A stretch of DNA of 64,000 nt from Metellina segmentata (GCA_947359465.1 OX375876.1:70252998-70316997), one strand, 5' to 3'. Positions 45,361 to 58,241 are shown, counted from the stretch's first letter. Program-made: numbers and translations. The notes: generated by a model from the sequence alone, not told the origin.

Positions 45361-46915
45361 TATGACTGCATTATCGTCCATGAAAGATCCGTCATTCAGA
45401 TTAAAAATCCTTCCAGGATGTTCAACTATTGCATGGCTGACCCTCTGCCTTCCAGAAACATCGAAGTACTAGTTTCAAATCAGCAGAACATGCACATCGT
45501 ATTGATACTCATACCAGACTCTTGAACTATGCGAAGTAGAGAAGATGGATTCATGGGGTTCTCGCCAAACTCGACGTCTTTCGTTGGTGCAAAAAAGATG
45601 TAGAGTAATTCGATTGACCACATCATGTTTTTCCAATCTTTAGGTGTTCAGTTAAGTCTTTCTCGACAGCAATGTAAGTAAACTCTAACGTTCCTCTCAT
45701 AAATTAAAGGTTTCCTCACTGGCAGACGATTATCAATACCGATATTATGCGCATTGTCTACGTCGAGATCAGTTGGAAAGAGCATTCGTTAAAATTTTCT
45801 GTCAGTTGCAGCACAGTGGATTCCTTTGCTGCAGTACAATCTGTATTAGACGACCTATCATGGCCTTTATTACTATTATATTACTGTTATATTATCACAG
45901 CTTGATCCCTATTACCATTATATTATTATTTTTCTAAAAGAATTACCTTTGGGTATTAGACCCACAGTTAATTCGTTTCGTATGGGTATAGATTTACATC
46001 TATTAAACACCTTCGAAATATTGCAACTGTGACTTCTGCTAAACGAGCCCCAACAACAGGTGCTTTTTCAAACGGTGAAGGGTCTGTCGTTTTCCACATT
46101 CTGTTTCGTTTCTCTTAAACTAAACATTCACATCATAATTTTACCGTCTATGTGATTACGTAATAGATGGATTTTGCATAACCTTCCCGTAACCAACGTA
46201 TGCATAAATATTTACGGGTTTCCAATATGTTGGTCAGTATATGTGTATATTACAAAGTTAATATTTGTACAACTTTTACTAAACTTGTTTTTAAAAAATA
46301 TCATCAATAACTCACTAATATTAGTTCAAAATAGTAATACAATAATACATGCTAGGTTGACAAGTTTTCTAACATATGAGGTTACTATTAATTTGATGTT
46401 ATATACTTAAATAACAATTATGTCTCAACAGTGTTTACACAGTACATACTACTCAGCCAAGTTTGTTGACATGTAAACGTTATTGTTGGTTTCCCGCAGC
46501 ATAGTTGAACAAGAATTTTGTCTCATTTATCTATCGACTTTATACTAATACAAGTTTGTTTATATATTACTGTTATTTTGCGTTTTGCCAATTTTTTTGT
46601 TCAATGACAGTTCTATCCTAATTGTGCATGTGAATCGCTTGAAGCAAAGACCGTCGAATAAACATGAAAAACTGCTCAACTGTATTGACTCAAGAAAATC
46701 TGAACAATAAAGGGATTTTTAATGGATGTGGTTAAACAATGGAACCGTTGTTGTGAATATCAAAATGCTAACTCTTCCTTCTTTACCAGCCATCTAAAAA
46801 TAACGCCAGCGAATATTTATGTATTGACCCAAGGTATCGTAAATATTTTACGCCACGCAGTATCGGCAAAACCCAATGGTAATCTTATACTCTGTCTTTG
46901 TTTCGCGTTTGGGAA
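45361..46915. other. AT-rich stretch, no gene seen
   Basis: No recognised similarity. Short open frames only. Confidence 0.4.
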
Positions 46916-47290
46916 TTCTTTGTTTTCCTTTTGGGGGGGGGGAATTTTTTCTTTGTTCTGTCATACAGAAAGCCCCTGTTCAGTTCAATATTTCTTTCTC
47001 CCCCTTATTCTTGGTTTCTTTTTTATACTTCTCTTACATTTTTTTCTTCGGGTCTTTGATTTCTTCACCCTACAGTTTTTGGGGGTATTTCTTCTTTTTT
47101 TTTCTCCCTCTCCGTCTGCCTCTGTCTCCTTCCAGATATTTTCTTAGAGAGGAAATAAAATTGGAAACCTTCAAACGCTTTTGTTGTTTGACTGTCTTCT
47201 TTTCGGCCGCAGCTGTTTTTTATTCTTTTATTTTATTACTTTTGAGGCATTTCTTTCTCTTTTTTCCCGCCGTCTCGTGCAAGTTTGTAC
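46916..47290. other. Pyrimidine-rich tract with poly-G run
   Basis: After a 10-bp G run (about 46933-46942) the plus strand is strongly T/C-rich for more than 300 bp, with blocks such as TTTCTCCCTCTCCGTCTGCC. Two overlapping frames of 141 and 148 codons cross it and are Phe/Leu/Ser-rich for compositional reasons. I do not call a protein. Confidence 0.6.
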
Positions 47291-47451
47291 GGGCTATTGG
47301 ATTTGTAATTATGGATGGATAAACAAATGGCGCGAGACAGACGGAGCTTCGGCTGAAATGACTCTACAGGAGCCTCGGCGAGTCGAACGACTTTGGGGTT
47401 TTAGTGCTGTTTTTTCTTTCACCGAAATGGCAACCTCTGAAGTTATATACT
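47291..47451 (+). other. Possible host exon or 5' UTR ending in a strong splice donor
   Basis: A GC-richer segment (GGAGCTTCGGCTGAAATGAC, CGGCGAGTCGAACGACTTTG) follows the pyrimidine tract and ends ATATACTG/GTAAGTAATG, a near-consensus 5' splice site at about 47451. A pyrimidine-rich tract lies upstream. An open frame (ending 47456) crosses it, but I recognise no domain. A donor-like match also arises by chance in a window this long, so this is only a candidate. Confidence 0.2.
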
Positions 47452-48245
47452 GGTAAGTAATGAAATTGTCGAAGCCGTGATAATTTCGACTTTCTGTTAC
47501 TACTCTTTAATGCCTGGTAAGGAATTTTCTAGAGTTATGAGTGCTCCCTTATGGATTTGTTTTCTTTTAAAGAATTAAATTTAATACATTGTATCAATAG
47601 ATACCAGCAACTGTCAGACGGTGAAGAATGGTGAAACGGTTTAAATTTATAAGGTTTAATTCATTTCAACTGCTGACTTTTGAACATTTTAGAAGTGTCT
47701 TCGAAAAGGATTTAAAAGAATCAAGTTACATAAATATTAAAAAAATCTTATTTTTAAAAAAATGTCTAAACATTTTTGATTTTCATTTTGTCATTATTGT
47801 CGTAAATTGTTTCCAAATATTTTTAAAAACCAGTTTGGAGCAAAATTATATATACTTATTGGTATTTTTTATGTCTTGTAATAGTAAAATACGACTCCAA
47901 GTCCAAGACATTTAATAATTATAAGGAGACATCACAACCGAAAAGCATGCAGCACGATGCGAACAGCATTTAGACTCAAGAGGCAACTGGCTCACTGCAT
48001 ATCAAGATAATGATTGCATCAGACAAATTAACTTATAGCAAGACGAATACAGGAAACAGTAATGTAAACACAAAAAAAAACCAATGTGATTTACAACTCA
48101 TTAATGTAAGTACATTCTCTATCTCTCTTTTTCTCTCGAAGGAAAAATATGCAACCATTCCTCTCTTCCTAATAAAGTTCAATCACTACCTGTTATAGTC
48201 TTTCAGGTGGACGTCGAGCACGTTTTGAACTTAATAATCTTATTT
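47452..48245. other. AT-rich stretch, no gene seen
   Basis: A 95-codon frame (47628-47915) is Phe/Ile/Lys-rich with no recognised domain. Confidence 0.4.
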
Positions 48246-48249
48246 GTCG

Positions 48250-49117
48250 TTAAAATTGATTGGGCAGAGCTAAGTTACGCTTATTCTTGTGCGTTGAAAT
48301 GTTTGTACTAGCACATGGAATGTCTGCTTTAGGTATCACACTTATATTACGAAATTTATCTTGATGTCGATGAATCGACAATCCAGAGGAAAGCAATATA
48401 CGAAACATTAAGTTAGTACCTGAGAAGATATCACCCCAGTTATCCCACTTGTCACCTCTTCCAAAATTACTTGCGTTAACAATATCTCCAACCTTGAATG
48501 AGTATTTGGCTTCGGATTTACGGATATTCGATGATTGTATCAAATCCAATTGTCCTCTAATCTGTATTCCAAGTAGTAAGTACGCCGGAGACAATCCTAA
48601 TAAAGGGTGATGCTGTTCTCTTGTAGTTCATGGTCAACAGGTTGTGAAGGACCTTGCAATAATTTTTCAGTATTTTCTTCATTAATTTAACTTTTCTCTG
48701 CCTGGCCATTTGACGAAGGGTGGTTGGGGCGGTTAGTAAATGCAGAATATCATTGCATTTCATAAAAGTTTTAAATGCATCAGAAGGAAATACAACTCCA
48801 TTATCTGTTAACATACAGGAAGAAAGTCCAAAGCCAGAAAATAATTCGTATAATTTTTCTATGGCTGAAAAAGTTGCTGATCGTAAGTGGGAAAGATCGA
48901 TCTACTTTGAAAACGAATCTTGCACAGTTAGAAACAATTTATCCTCGATGGGACTTTCATAATCCATATGTATTCGTGACCAGGGTGTAGTTGCAACTGG
49001 CCATGCTTGTAAAGCTTTATATGGCATGTCTGCCTTTCGCACACAAGTAGAGCAATACCTTACTACAAAAGTGGGAAAATAGTGGCCCCGAGGAAATTTT
49101 TTTTGGTGGCCCGCCAA
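48250..49117 (-). pseudogene. Ty3/gypsy-type integrase relic
   Basis: Minus-strand fragments run in order through an integrase. VVRYCSTCVRKADMPYKALQ carries the two cysteines of the HHCC zinc finger. TPWSRIHMDYESPIEDKLFL holds the first catalytic Asp. MLTDNGVVFPSDAFKTFMKC (from 48814) holds the second Asp in the usual 'DNG..F' motif. The Glu motif is present as NGQAE, but in a shifted frame near 48690. The C-terminal part (48594 to 48250) has MSPAYLLLGIQIRGQLDLIQ and FKVGDIVNASNFGRGDKWDN, matching the region after the core of arthropod gypsy-type polyproteins. At least three frameshifts or stops separate the pieces. Reverse transcriptase, gag and LTRs are not seen. Confidence 0.88.
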
Positions 49118-51055
49118 GACAGTCAGAAAAATCCACTCGTAGTTATGAGTTCCACAACCTCATGTCTTTTTGTTTTTTCGCTCAGGCATCGTTGGCCCAT
49201 GAATCAGCTACCTCACATGAATTGCTTATCACTTGTTTCCTGTGTGTTGAGTTGATCTGGACTCTGCGATGACACTCTCGTACCCTATACCCCACACACA
49301 CTACAAACCTCTCTGCGCGCATGTAGCCCTGATTCCTTTGGCTGGTTGGCGAGTGTTTCCAAATTTCTCGCTACTACAAATAGTTAAATAACCAATTCCT
49401 TATCTTGTCTTTTTTCGCCTGGTCACTTGGCGAGATGTCGTCTCTCCTTTTGACCCCCCGCTAAAATAAACAGGTAACACAGAAAGCCTCTGATTGGGAT
49501 GTCACTCTCAAGGATATCTAAAAATAAATGCAACCCTTGTTGAGGGTCTTCCCGATGTGGTTGAACGGAAGAACGCTTACTGAAGGAGCCTTCTTTGCTC
49601 TGCTCTCCTCCCGAGCTTTTCACTGGGCTCATTACCATTTTGATTTTAAACGAGTTGTATTTCATGTTTGAACGAGTCGCTTGGCGTTGTCGCGGAATCA
49701 GTATATTTTATAAATGCCGAATGATATCAGAACTCTAAATAACACTATTTTGTGACTCTAAGTTACTTAGTTGCCAATAAATGTTGATGTTCATTTACTT
49801 CTGTTACCTTTTCGATGAAAGTAATGATACTATGCATATTATGTAGACTCAATGATACATATAATCAGTCAGCTTTGTAATTATATATGATTTAATTCTA
49901 AAAACTTATTTTTAAATTAAAGAAATTTCAAAGTTATACACAAAAACAATTATTATGTTTGCAAACACGGCTAAAAGTATATTTTTGGTGTACGTTTCTG
50001 TCAGATATTTATTCATGCTTGAAATTGAACCACATATAATTCGAAAAACAATTGTCACTCAGATGCATAATTTTTATGCTATAATATCACTTAACAAAAT
50101 GGATCCGCAGGATGTATTTGCAATACCAAACTTTTGATGTCCTGAACGAAAGTTTGTTCAAAACTAAGACCATGAAAACCATTCTAGCATTACCAACATG
50201 CATCATGTATTTTGTCTCTATATATATTCTACTATATCGTCTTAATGTTGATATTGGTGCCAGCTTTAGTATGTTTTTCCACGAATACTGTAGACGGATT
50301 AGCCTTAAGACCTATCATTAGCAACATACTGCTATAAACTCAACTTAAATATTTGCAATTTCCATTAAAATTATTGTTTATGTAATAAATTGCGCTTGGA
50401 AATTATTGAAATCACATAAACAAAGCGTCGTAGCAGTGTAGGTACTCATCGCAAGTACTTAACGTCTATCTTAACAAACGGCTCTTTACTATGTTGTTTT
50501 ATCAACAATAAACCCATTACCTGAAACATTAGTGATCGATTTGATGTGCATAATTTTAGGTATTCATATATTTGTAGCAGGATCCCAAATCTTTACTCCG
50601 GTCCCAAGCATCAAACTTTGCAGTCGAAGTTGAAACGTTTGGTTCTTGGGACCTGAGTCCAAATCAAAATTCTTTTCAAAACTTAAAATTTTCGAGCAAC
50701 TACTAAAATTGTAAAACTTAATTGGGTCTATCTAGACCTCCATAAGACTATGATATGAACTTTTTTTTACCTCAATGTAGAGTATAATATTTATATATTT
50801 GATAAATAGATCATAAAAAGTTAAAAATTCAAATTAAGGATTAGTGATAAGTATTTACAGTTCTGAAGCATTGAGAAAAATTCAATCAAGAGAGGGTTCA
50901 AAAGTAAAGTAATGGAGAAAATAATCAAATGTTTATTTATGTTGGAAGTTCTCTGTTTTGGTTAGTGACATATCGTATGTTCTCCGTAGACCTCAAGAAA
51001 CATTGTCATGGATACCACTTTGGGAATAACTGGTATCTGCATTATTATCTTAACA
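49118..51055. other. Stretch upstream of the gypsy relic, no gene assigned
   Basis: The part at 49.14-49.68 kb is GC-richer and could belong to the same retroelement (for example LTR or leader), but I found no LTR pair or primer site. A minus-strand 80-codon frame (49423-49665) is unrecognised. The rest is AT-rich. Confidence 0.35.
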
Positions 51056-51059
51056 TTCT

Positions 51060-51585
51060 ACACATTTCTAACACAGAAAACCTACACATTTCTAACACAG
51101 ACTGCCCATTACAATAGAATAAGTTTAACGTTTTCCTGTTACCAAATTACAGAGAATTCATTTGTAACTAGAAAGTCGACAAAATTTTATTTAAACTACA
51201 AAAAAATTATAAATGTTCTTAAGTAATATAAAAATACTATAAAAACATTAAAATTATTTCTAACATATACACATGTTTTACATACGCAAAGTTTTTATGC
51301 TGCAAATAACAGTTGAAACCTCAACACCTTCAGCTACCATAAAACGATAACCTCGATTTGTACAAGAAAGGAAAACTTCATTAAAATTATATAGATTTCT
51401 TAAAATGCTATCATAAAAACATCGAAAATATTTCTAACACAGGAAAACAGACTGCTCATTACAGTAGAAAACTTTTAGCATTTCAAAGATACCATAGAAC
51501 GGCGATTGATTTTGAACTAGAAAGACAGCAGAGCTTCATTCAAACCATAGATTTCTTAAAATGCTATAAAGGCAACTGAAGAAAG
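51060..51585. repeat. Degenerate tandem repeat, about 175-bp period, three units
   Basis: The phrase ATTTCTAACA recurs near 51081, 51256 and 51431. Matching order is seen for CCATTACAATAGAA/CTCATTACAGTAGAA, for TACCATAAAACGATAACCTC/TACCATAGAACGGCGATTG, and for ATAGATTTCTTAAAATGCTAT (two units). In addition a short direct duplication, CTACACATTTCTAACACAGA with AAAC between copies, sits in the first unit. Divergence is high. Confidence 0.65.
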
Positions 51586-51589
51586 TAAC

Positions 51590-52540
51590 TGTATGACAAA
51601 ATCTAATCTAGTCTATTTGTCTGTTATATATACGAACGGTTTTAAAAGTCAAATCTCTTGAAAACGATTTTTGGTGGGACGCTTCTTTCATGGTAAATTT
51701 TTAGTGTCTTCTATTTCTTTTCATGCGGAAAAAGCGTGTGCAAAAAAGAAAATTTGCATCGACTTTTCCATTCTTACATCCAAGAATTGGAAATCATGTT
51801 CTCCGGTATCGCCTCACGACTGGGGACTGTTGCGTTGCAGCAGAATATTCTTATTACATTGAGTGAATCCTCAGTAGTAATAGAACAATGTAGGAAACAT
51901 TTTTGAGGCATTACTATGCAGAATTGGGAATATAAAATCGTTCAGAATTTTCGGGATTGAAATTCTAAGACATTATGCAATTCGAGCCCTCGGAGCTATA
52001 AAGAAAGAAGACAACCACTGGCTGCGTTAGATTTCTTTTCTTATACCAGAATAAAGTGGCATGATACGCTCGGAAAATGTTATTACGTTTCACATTTGTA
52101 CTCAGACTGCCAAACAGATAGAGGTTTTAGTTTTTTAGCAGTTCTGTGAGTAGAGAGAGTATACAGACGCCATTTTATGGGACTAATTTTAGCGTTCCGT
52201 GAGAATATAACACTTTAAATTAGTTAACATCATGTTTTTTTTTAAAGAAATTAATGTTAATAAAACAAGTTAGTAAACAGGATTGATCCAAATGAAAAAG
52301 GAGGTGTTTTAACCTCTGTGTAGGAAACAGTATGGCGAGAATCACTACCGAATACACATACTCACCTGAGTATGCGGTTTTGATTTCTGCAGAAGCAAAA
52401 TAATAGTTGAAATTTCGGCCGCTAGGGTGAAAATTTGGCAATGTGGCTCAAGTAATTTATATTTTGCCGAACTTATCTAACATATTCCGCTTATAGGAGT
52501 CATACAGATTTTTTTACTAATAGATGATTCTAGTGTAGTA
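51590..52540. other. AT-rich stretch, no gene seen
   Basis: No recognised similarity or repeat. Confidence 0.4.
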
Positions 52541-52559
52541 TCAGAAAGCTCATCTCACG

Positions 52560-53371
52560 GATAGTAAGTTACGTGTTAAACTTTTCTATCAACGAAACAG
52601 CAGTGCTTCTGCTGCTCTTAAAGGAATTTCACCAGTTGAAAAGAATGCAGAATACGATCTAGTATGTTGAACAGGCAGGAACTTTTTCTGTGAAACCAGG
52701 GTTTGGTCGTAAGGTACCTGGCCTGCAGAGATCAGAAGTTTCAACTACTGTAGAAATAGAAAATGCAAACGGTAGCAGTTGTGGATTTACGATATTACGG
52801 GAGTTGGACTTCCCTATGCGACAGTGTGGCGAGACCTGCGAAATGGCTTGAAGTTTTACCCCTATAAGATTTCCCATCTAAAAATTTCTGGTGATTATGA
52901 TACTTGGAAAACCTTCGCTTTGAAATTCATAACTTGAATGGCGGTGGATGGTGCATAGCCTTGAAAGAGTGATGAGGCTCATTTACAATAGAATACTGCT
53001 GTACACATATTAACTGGGCTGATACAAATGTCCACGTTCACCTACAACTTCCATTGCATGCACCAAAAGTAATGTTGTGGAGTAACTTCACTACATACTT
53101 TATAATTTGCCCTTACCTTTATGAAAACAGGACCCTGACGACAGCAACACGTTCTGTAAGTGACTCCAGATATGAAAATATAGTCCGGAAATTTGTACTT
53201 CCATCGCTTCAACAGAGGATAACTTGTCTTGACACCACAATCATATACGATTGTAGCCGCTGTGACTTCAGGCTGTTGGACTATTTAAAGAGCATCGTTT
53301 ATCAAGGTAATATTCCGATTTTTACTGTCTTAAAAGACAACAATTTCGCAATATGTGATACAAATCAATGA
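52560..53371 (+). pseudogene. DUF4817-type mariner-superfamily transposase relic
   Basis: The N-terminal helix-turn-helix is visible near 52570-52650 (KLRVKLFYQRNSSASAALKE), then FSVKPGFGRKVPGLQRSEVS near 52690, corresponding to the 'G..VKPGRGRK' hinge of this family, and the segment around FPMRQCGETCEM (52810) where 'DMPYSTVRKIL' is normal. Catalytic-domain remnants are at 53054-53371: HAPKVMLWSNFTTYFIICPY, YENIVRKFVLPSLQQR and FRLLDYLKSIVY. The second Asp region is disrupted (TIIYDCSRCDFRLLDYLK), with a deletion of about 30 residues joining it to the region after the third Asp. Stops interrupt the middle. It belongs to the same broad superfamily as the 58.3-kb element but to a different family. 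Confidence 0.8.
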
Positions 53372-55097
53372 AATGAAATAATGGGTGAGCCGGAGAACTT
53401 AGGCCGAAGTCCTTCTATCTCCCTCGGAATGTAGTTGGGAACTGAACAGGTTTTGAAATTCACTGAAATATGTAAGGTAGAGTGTGTGCAGTTGGTTGTC
53501 CAATGAAAACAGGTGGCTTAGAATGTGGGCAGGTCAAAGACGAGTCCAATTGGTACAGTATACAAATCAATAGGAATCAATTGAGTTTTATTGCGTTGTA
53601 TTGTCGAGAGCATTGTGAAGCGAATGTAATTTCAGAGAAAAGCGATGTAGGATACGTTTGAGCCGCATCTGTGATATTAGATGGATTTCATGTGTAATGG
53701 CAATCAAGTTGCACAGCTTCATTTTTGACGATAATTGTTAATAATTTAATTTATACATTTGAATACAATAAAGTTTCTTTAGGAATGTGCATTCACAGAC
53801 CTATCCTGTCATAAGATGTTCTGTCGAGAAAGAGACGACACGATGCTAAAAAGACTAAAAGTGTCAATTTTTCACAGAACAGTTACATTGCTACTAGTTG
53901 ACATGTTGGTCACACTTTTTGAAGCTGCCTTCAACACCAATATTCAGTCTATGACTAGAACCCTGACCACTTGATTGATTGGTGGACCAAACGTAATATC
54001 TAGAAAGATTGAATTAAAGTTATGCGTATGCATTATTTTTGTCATTTTAATTTTTACTGTAACTTTAGCGTTTCTTTATTTTTGCTTTGTTTGTGGTTGC
54101 AGTTGTAAATCTGAAAAAATATAATTAAACCCAAAATTATTCTTACGCAGAAAATCTATTACACGATCATCCTATCTTAAAGTTTGACACAGTATCAATC
54201 AGTTTTTTGAAAGCGATAACAAGTAATAAAAGTCTTCAATTCTTATTTCAGAAAGTTCAGAAGGAGAAGCTATTTCTGATTTGTAAGAGAGAGTTTAAGT
54301 ACAGATCAGTTTCCAGAATGAATAGATTGAAACGTTTCAATTTATATCTAGGTGTTAAAGGATAGCAGTATCTAATTAAAAGCTAATGGTGACCGACATT
54401 TCTCTAGACTATTTGTTCTTCACATTATTTACACATCATCAAACAGATGGAGGGTTGGATGTCCATATTGTTAGGATAATACGTGAGACCATAATACGGT
54501 GGATAATTTCTTTGTCTTTCATCAGCAACCGGTAAACACTATTGTGGTTCTAAATCCGCTCGTAGAGTTTGGAATCAACCTAATCCTTTGGGATCACAAC
54601 AGCTGTGTGGATACAACATTTGTTTACTCAGCAAGATAGGAAATGGCTTGTTTTGGTTTTATCACTCTATGGCCAATTTTTGCTATGTAAGATCTAATTG
54701 AACTGGGATGTGTATATAAGATCTTGATGTTGAATTACTTCATTTTCTGTCATTTATATAATGCGAATATTAAATCTATTTGTTCTTCCAAACTAATCAC
54801 TGAAAAGGCTGTTAATCCTTAAAGTTTATAGTTACTTTGTGGCAAAAAAGGCCTTGAAATTTTGAAGCCCAATCTTTTCAAAGCATAAACGTAACAATTT
54901 GTACGGATCATATGTCAATGCTTACATTCAAAAGTGAAAATGAAGTTATTTAAATCAAGCTAAGCTAGTTTATGAGATAGCTGAATTTCGTATCGTTGTT
55001 AATTTAGATTTATACATCCAACAAAAAGAGTTCAGTAATCTTTGCATGTAATAATAAATATCAGTCAGATAGGTAGTTGAATAAACGTCGCGCTGGT
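53372..55097. other. AT-rich stretch, no gene seen
   Basis: A segment near 54480-54570 (GTGAGACCATAATACGGTGG, ATAATTTCTTTGTCTTTCAT) resembles 57118-57210 in order and wording, suggesting a dispersed repeat of unknown type. No coding similarity. Confidence 0.4.
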
Positions 55098-55345
55098 AGG
55101 TATTTTAATCAACGTCGCTCTAGAGCAACACAATGAACTAATGGTGACAGTCCGGATCAGTTCCGAAGGGAAGTTCTAAAAACACACCGTAATTTCAGAT
55201 TTAGTAGCAATCTGTAAAATATAAAATTGCTTAGATAAATATTTAATTAACGTCAAACTGCAGCAACGCAATGGGTTATTAGCGACGGTCCGGGATCAAA
55301 ACCCGAAGAGAAAGATCCAAAGATAACACAACGTAATTTTGAACC
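55098..55345 (+). repeat. SINE-like repeat, CCGGGATC family, tandem pair
   Basis: Two copies start 142-146 bp apart (about 55098 and 55240). They share a lead-in TTTAATCAACGTC/TTTAATTAACGTC, then GAGCAACACAATG/CAGCAACGCAATG, then GACAGTCCGGATCAG/GACGGTCCGGGATCAAAACC. The second copy has the best T-arm-like CCGGGATCAAAACCCG. A third copy lies at 30.23 kb. Confidence 0.6.
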
Positions 55346-56890
55346 ACGGTCAGGTGACGAAATTCCAACTTAGTTGGCATCCCACACTCTCCATATTTCC
55401 ACACAAAACCAATATGAATCAAACCTTACCCTCGTGTACCACAAAATGACAGAGCTACAAACCAATCTTATCAAATTCATAAATTGTTGCACACGTCGGG
55501 GTTGTGATGTATGCAGTGCAAGCGCATGTCTGCGAGGTGACTAAATACATTCACAACCACCTCACACTAATGTATGTGGTTCCTACTTTGCTCTGCTGTA
55601 TATTTCATGTGTCAATAGAAATATAACTGTAATCTAATCCTACTTATAATAATCAAAATGTTGTTACATGTGTTGAACGATGTATCATGTTCTATAGAGG
55701 AATTGTTACATTCAGATATATGCATTCAGATATAACATGATAAAAAGTTCATAATTTTTTATTTTTTTCACGTTAAATCACGAAATTGTTGAATTAATTA
55801 TAACTATAAAGACACTAAACATTACGAATATTGTCATTCTAAGTCTTCCAAAAATATAAAATTTAAGCTCTGAAATATGAACCAAACTTAGAAAAAGGTT
55901 TGCGCAATAAATAATATAAACTTATAGTAGAGAATGATAAAACCTGAATGGGGACGACCGAAATTTACACACAGTATGTTAAAGTATTATATAAGTGATA
56001 TGATAATATTCCTTTTCAAAACCAACCATTGGGGAAGAACAATATTGCTTCAAAGGATCGGCAAACAACAGCTAAGCTTCTGTATAGCAAATGCTGCTGG
56101 AATGTGGTTTTATGTCAACAACTAAAAAGTTTTCTTACGTGTACTTCTACTTCAATTTCTGCTCAAATCTTTTCAAGGCAAGTTTCTAGCTCCATAATGT
56201 GGAGATTACATGTTTCGAAACGTATAATCAAAGACAGATTTTCGATCCTTTTCTTCCAAGAGAAAAGTGTTTTATCTATCAAGCTGAGTAGATAGAATGT
56301 TCCTGTTTAAAATAAAAAACTCTTTGCAAACAGTAATATGAAAAGAATATCTGGTTCGAGATGTTATAAATTCTTTGACGATGCATTTACCGCAGTTCCG
56401 TAGTTTTCCACATACTTAATCTTCGATAGATGCATCTGAAGTTTTAGAACCATGCCTTATGTTGTTCATTATATTCTTTCAGATGTTTGAATCGCAAAAC
56501 ATAATTCGGTTTCTTTGTAGAAATTCTTTGGATAATTCAAACGGAATACATAACGACTGAAGTTTCTGCCGGCCATTTTAATTTTTTCCTGTATACTGCA
56601 CTTCAAAATGAGATTGGATTGCATTTGTATATTTATTTTTATATTCATGGAAATTGATTTTGTTTTTACTTATCTCACTTGGTATAAATAAAAAATATTA
56701 CATCAGGTATATTACTTCATGAGATTTGAGCCCTCAAGAACCAGTTTACGATGTTAGAAATCCATATTGTATGTCAAATATATTCATAATTTTATATCTG
56801 AATGTGGATGGTGTGAGATGGAATTTCAGTGTAAAGAACCCATACAGAATGAGAATATTTTACTTCCTAAAAACAATACTGTTTCGGGCA
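55346..56890. other. AT-rich stretch, no gene seen
   Basis: No recognised similarity. Confidence 0.4.
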
Positions 56891-56897
56891 GATATAA

Positions 56898-57365
56898 TTA
56901 TTAGTAAGAATTATCTCACAAACCTGAAAACATTAATAATCAATGTATTCTTTAATTCTGGAACAAATGCTGTATAACTATCCTGCAGTTTTAGTGACAG
57001 AAACATAAAAATCCCTAATTATAATTATAAGAACATTACGTTAGACCCAATCTCTATCCCATTATCATACTACATGAAACAGCTAAAGTCTGGATATTTA
57101 TATTACAAGGATAAACTCCTGACCATAACTCTTGATAGATTATTTCTTTGTTTCAACAATAACTGATAAACATAAGGGTGGATCTGAACCAACGAGCAGA
57201 TTTTGGTCGTCGTATGTTCTGGAGTAGGTAGAATATATTAGGAAGAATTATCTCACAAATCAAATCTGAGACCATTTAAAGCAAGGCATCCTAAAATTTC
57301 GGAACCAATGTCATTAACTCCGCTGCAGTTACTTTATTGAATACATTCTCATAAAATGGAACAGG
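56898..57365 (+). repeat. Degenerate direct repeat, about 337 bp apart
   Basis: 56904-57010 and 57241-57350 share AAGAATTATCTCACAAA, then AATTCTGGAACAAATG/ATTTCGGAACCAATGT, then CCTGCAGTTTTA/GCTGCAGTTACTT, in the same order. The sequence between also echoes 54.48-54.57 kb. Old, unassigned repeat. Confidence 0.5.
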
Positions 57366-57850
57366 GAATATCTTTACAACAAAAGCTGAATGAAGTTCCT
57401 CTTTCTCTTAACAGACCAAACATGGTCATATAATTTGCTAAACAAAGCTCTTAGTGGAAACATGTTGACCGTATATGGCGCTGACTGAGCGGCACAAAGG
57501 ATTGAATGAATTCTAATCTAACTGAAATACTTCGTGCAGCACGAACTGTTCAATAACATAGTGAAACACGTTCGAACAAGGTCGAGGGTGTTGCACAGAA
57601 ATTTCAGTCCATCTACTCCGGTTGTGAAAATATTTAGAAATCGGACTTCAAGGCGGCGACAAACAGACACAATGAAGGCCGTTTCTGTGAGAATTCATTC
57701 ATATGTATTTCTGTTAGCCCTACTGATGCTGAATGAAACACGTAAGCATAAGTTTAATAGTATTATGCTGCAAGTTCGGTTCATCTACTCCGGCCGAGAG
57801 CTGTTAGAATTTACAATATTTCACTGAAATTAGCTAACTCCTTTCGTAAA

Positions 57851-58125
57851 TGGGGCAGCGGAAGTTTAGTTTGTAGAGTCGCTGATTAAGCAACAAGAAG
57901 GTTACGAGTTCGAAGCTCGATTCAACCAAACACTTTGGAGGGTGCTGGTGCACATTAAATAAGTCGTGACTTCAAATGTCCTTCACACTGGCGTAGTGTA
58001 GAATTTGTAGAGTGGTATGCCAGCTCAGAAGTTGACCTTGGCATGTGACAGTGGTTCCAAATGACGAAGTGTCCTTGGATACATCCTATCGAAATTGAAC
58101 CCGAACTATCTCCAATAAAGCTTTC
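57851..58125 (+). repeat. tRNA-derived SINE, copy 2
   Basis: It begins GGGGCAGCGGAAGTTTAGTT, followed by TGTAGAGTCGCTGATTAAGC (A-box-like region) and GGTTACGAGTTCGAAGCTCG, where GAGTTCGAAGC fits a tRNA B-box. The body (AGTCGTGACTTCAAATGTCC, CAGCTCAGAAGTTGACC) matches the minus-strand copy at 42.06-42.25 kb. Near the end is AATAAAGC. It has no coding capacity. Confidence 0.75.
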
Positions 58126-58238
58126 TTAATTTAATTATCTTTTTAACTTAACATCATGTTAAAACAGTTTTAATGTTTTGAGAATCCTGAATTTGAATAA
58201 ATTAAAGGGGCTAATTTTACTGGCGAAGTGCTGAAAAC

Positions 58239-58241
<3 letters not shown>

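Noticed and set aside
46722..47322. Two overlapping 141- and 148-codon plus-strand frames as membrane-protein genes
   Set aside because: The hydrophobic Phe/Leu-rich translation is what any T/C-rich tract gives; no start context, domain or conserved pattern is visible.
49118..49700. LTR of the gypsy element
   Set aside because: GC-richer and suitably placed, but no second copy, TG...CA boundaries or primer-binding site could be found.
57851..57925. Functional tRNA gene
   Set aside because: A- and B-box-like sequences are present, but a full cloverleaf does not fold by eye and the body matches a second dispersed copy, so a SINE fits better.
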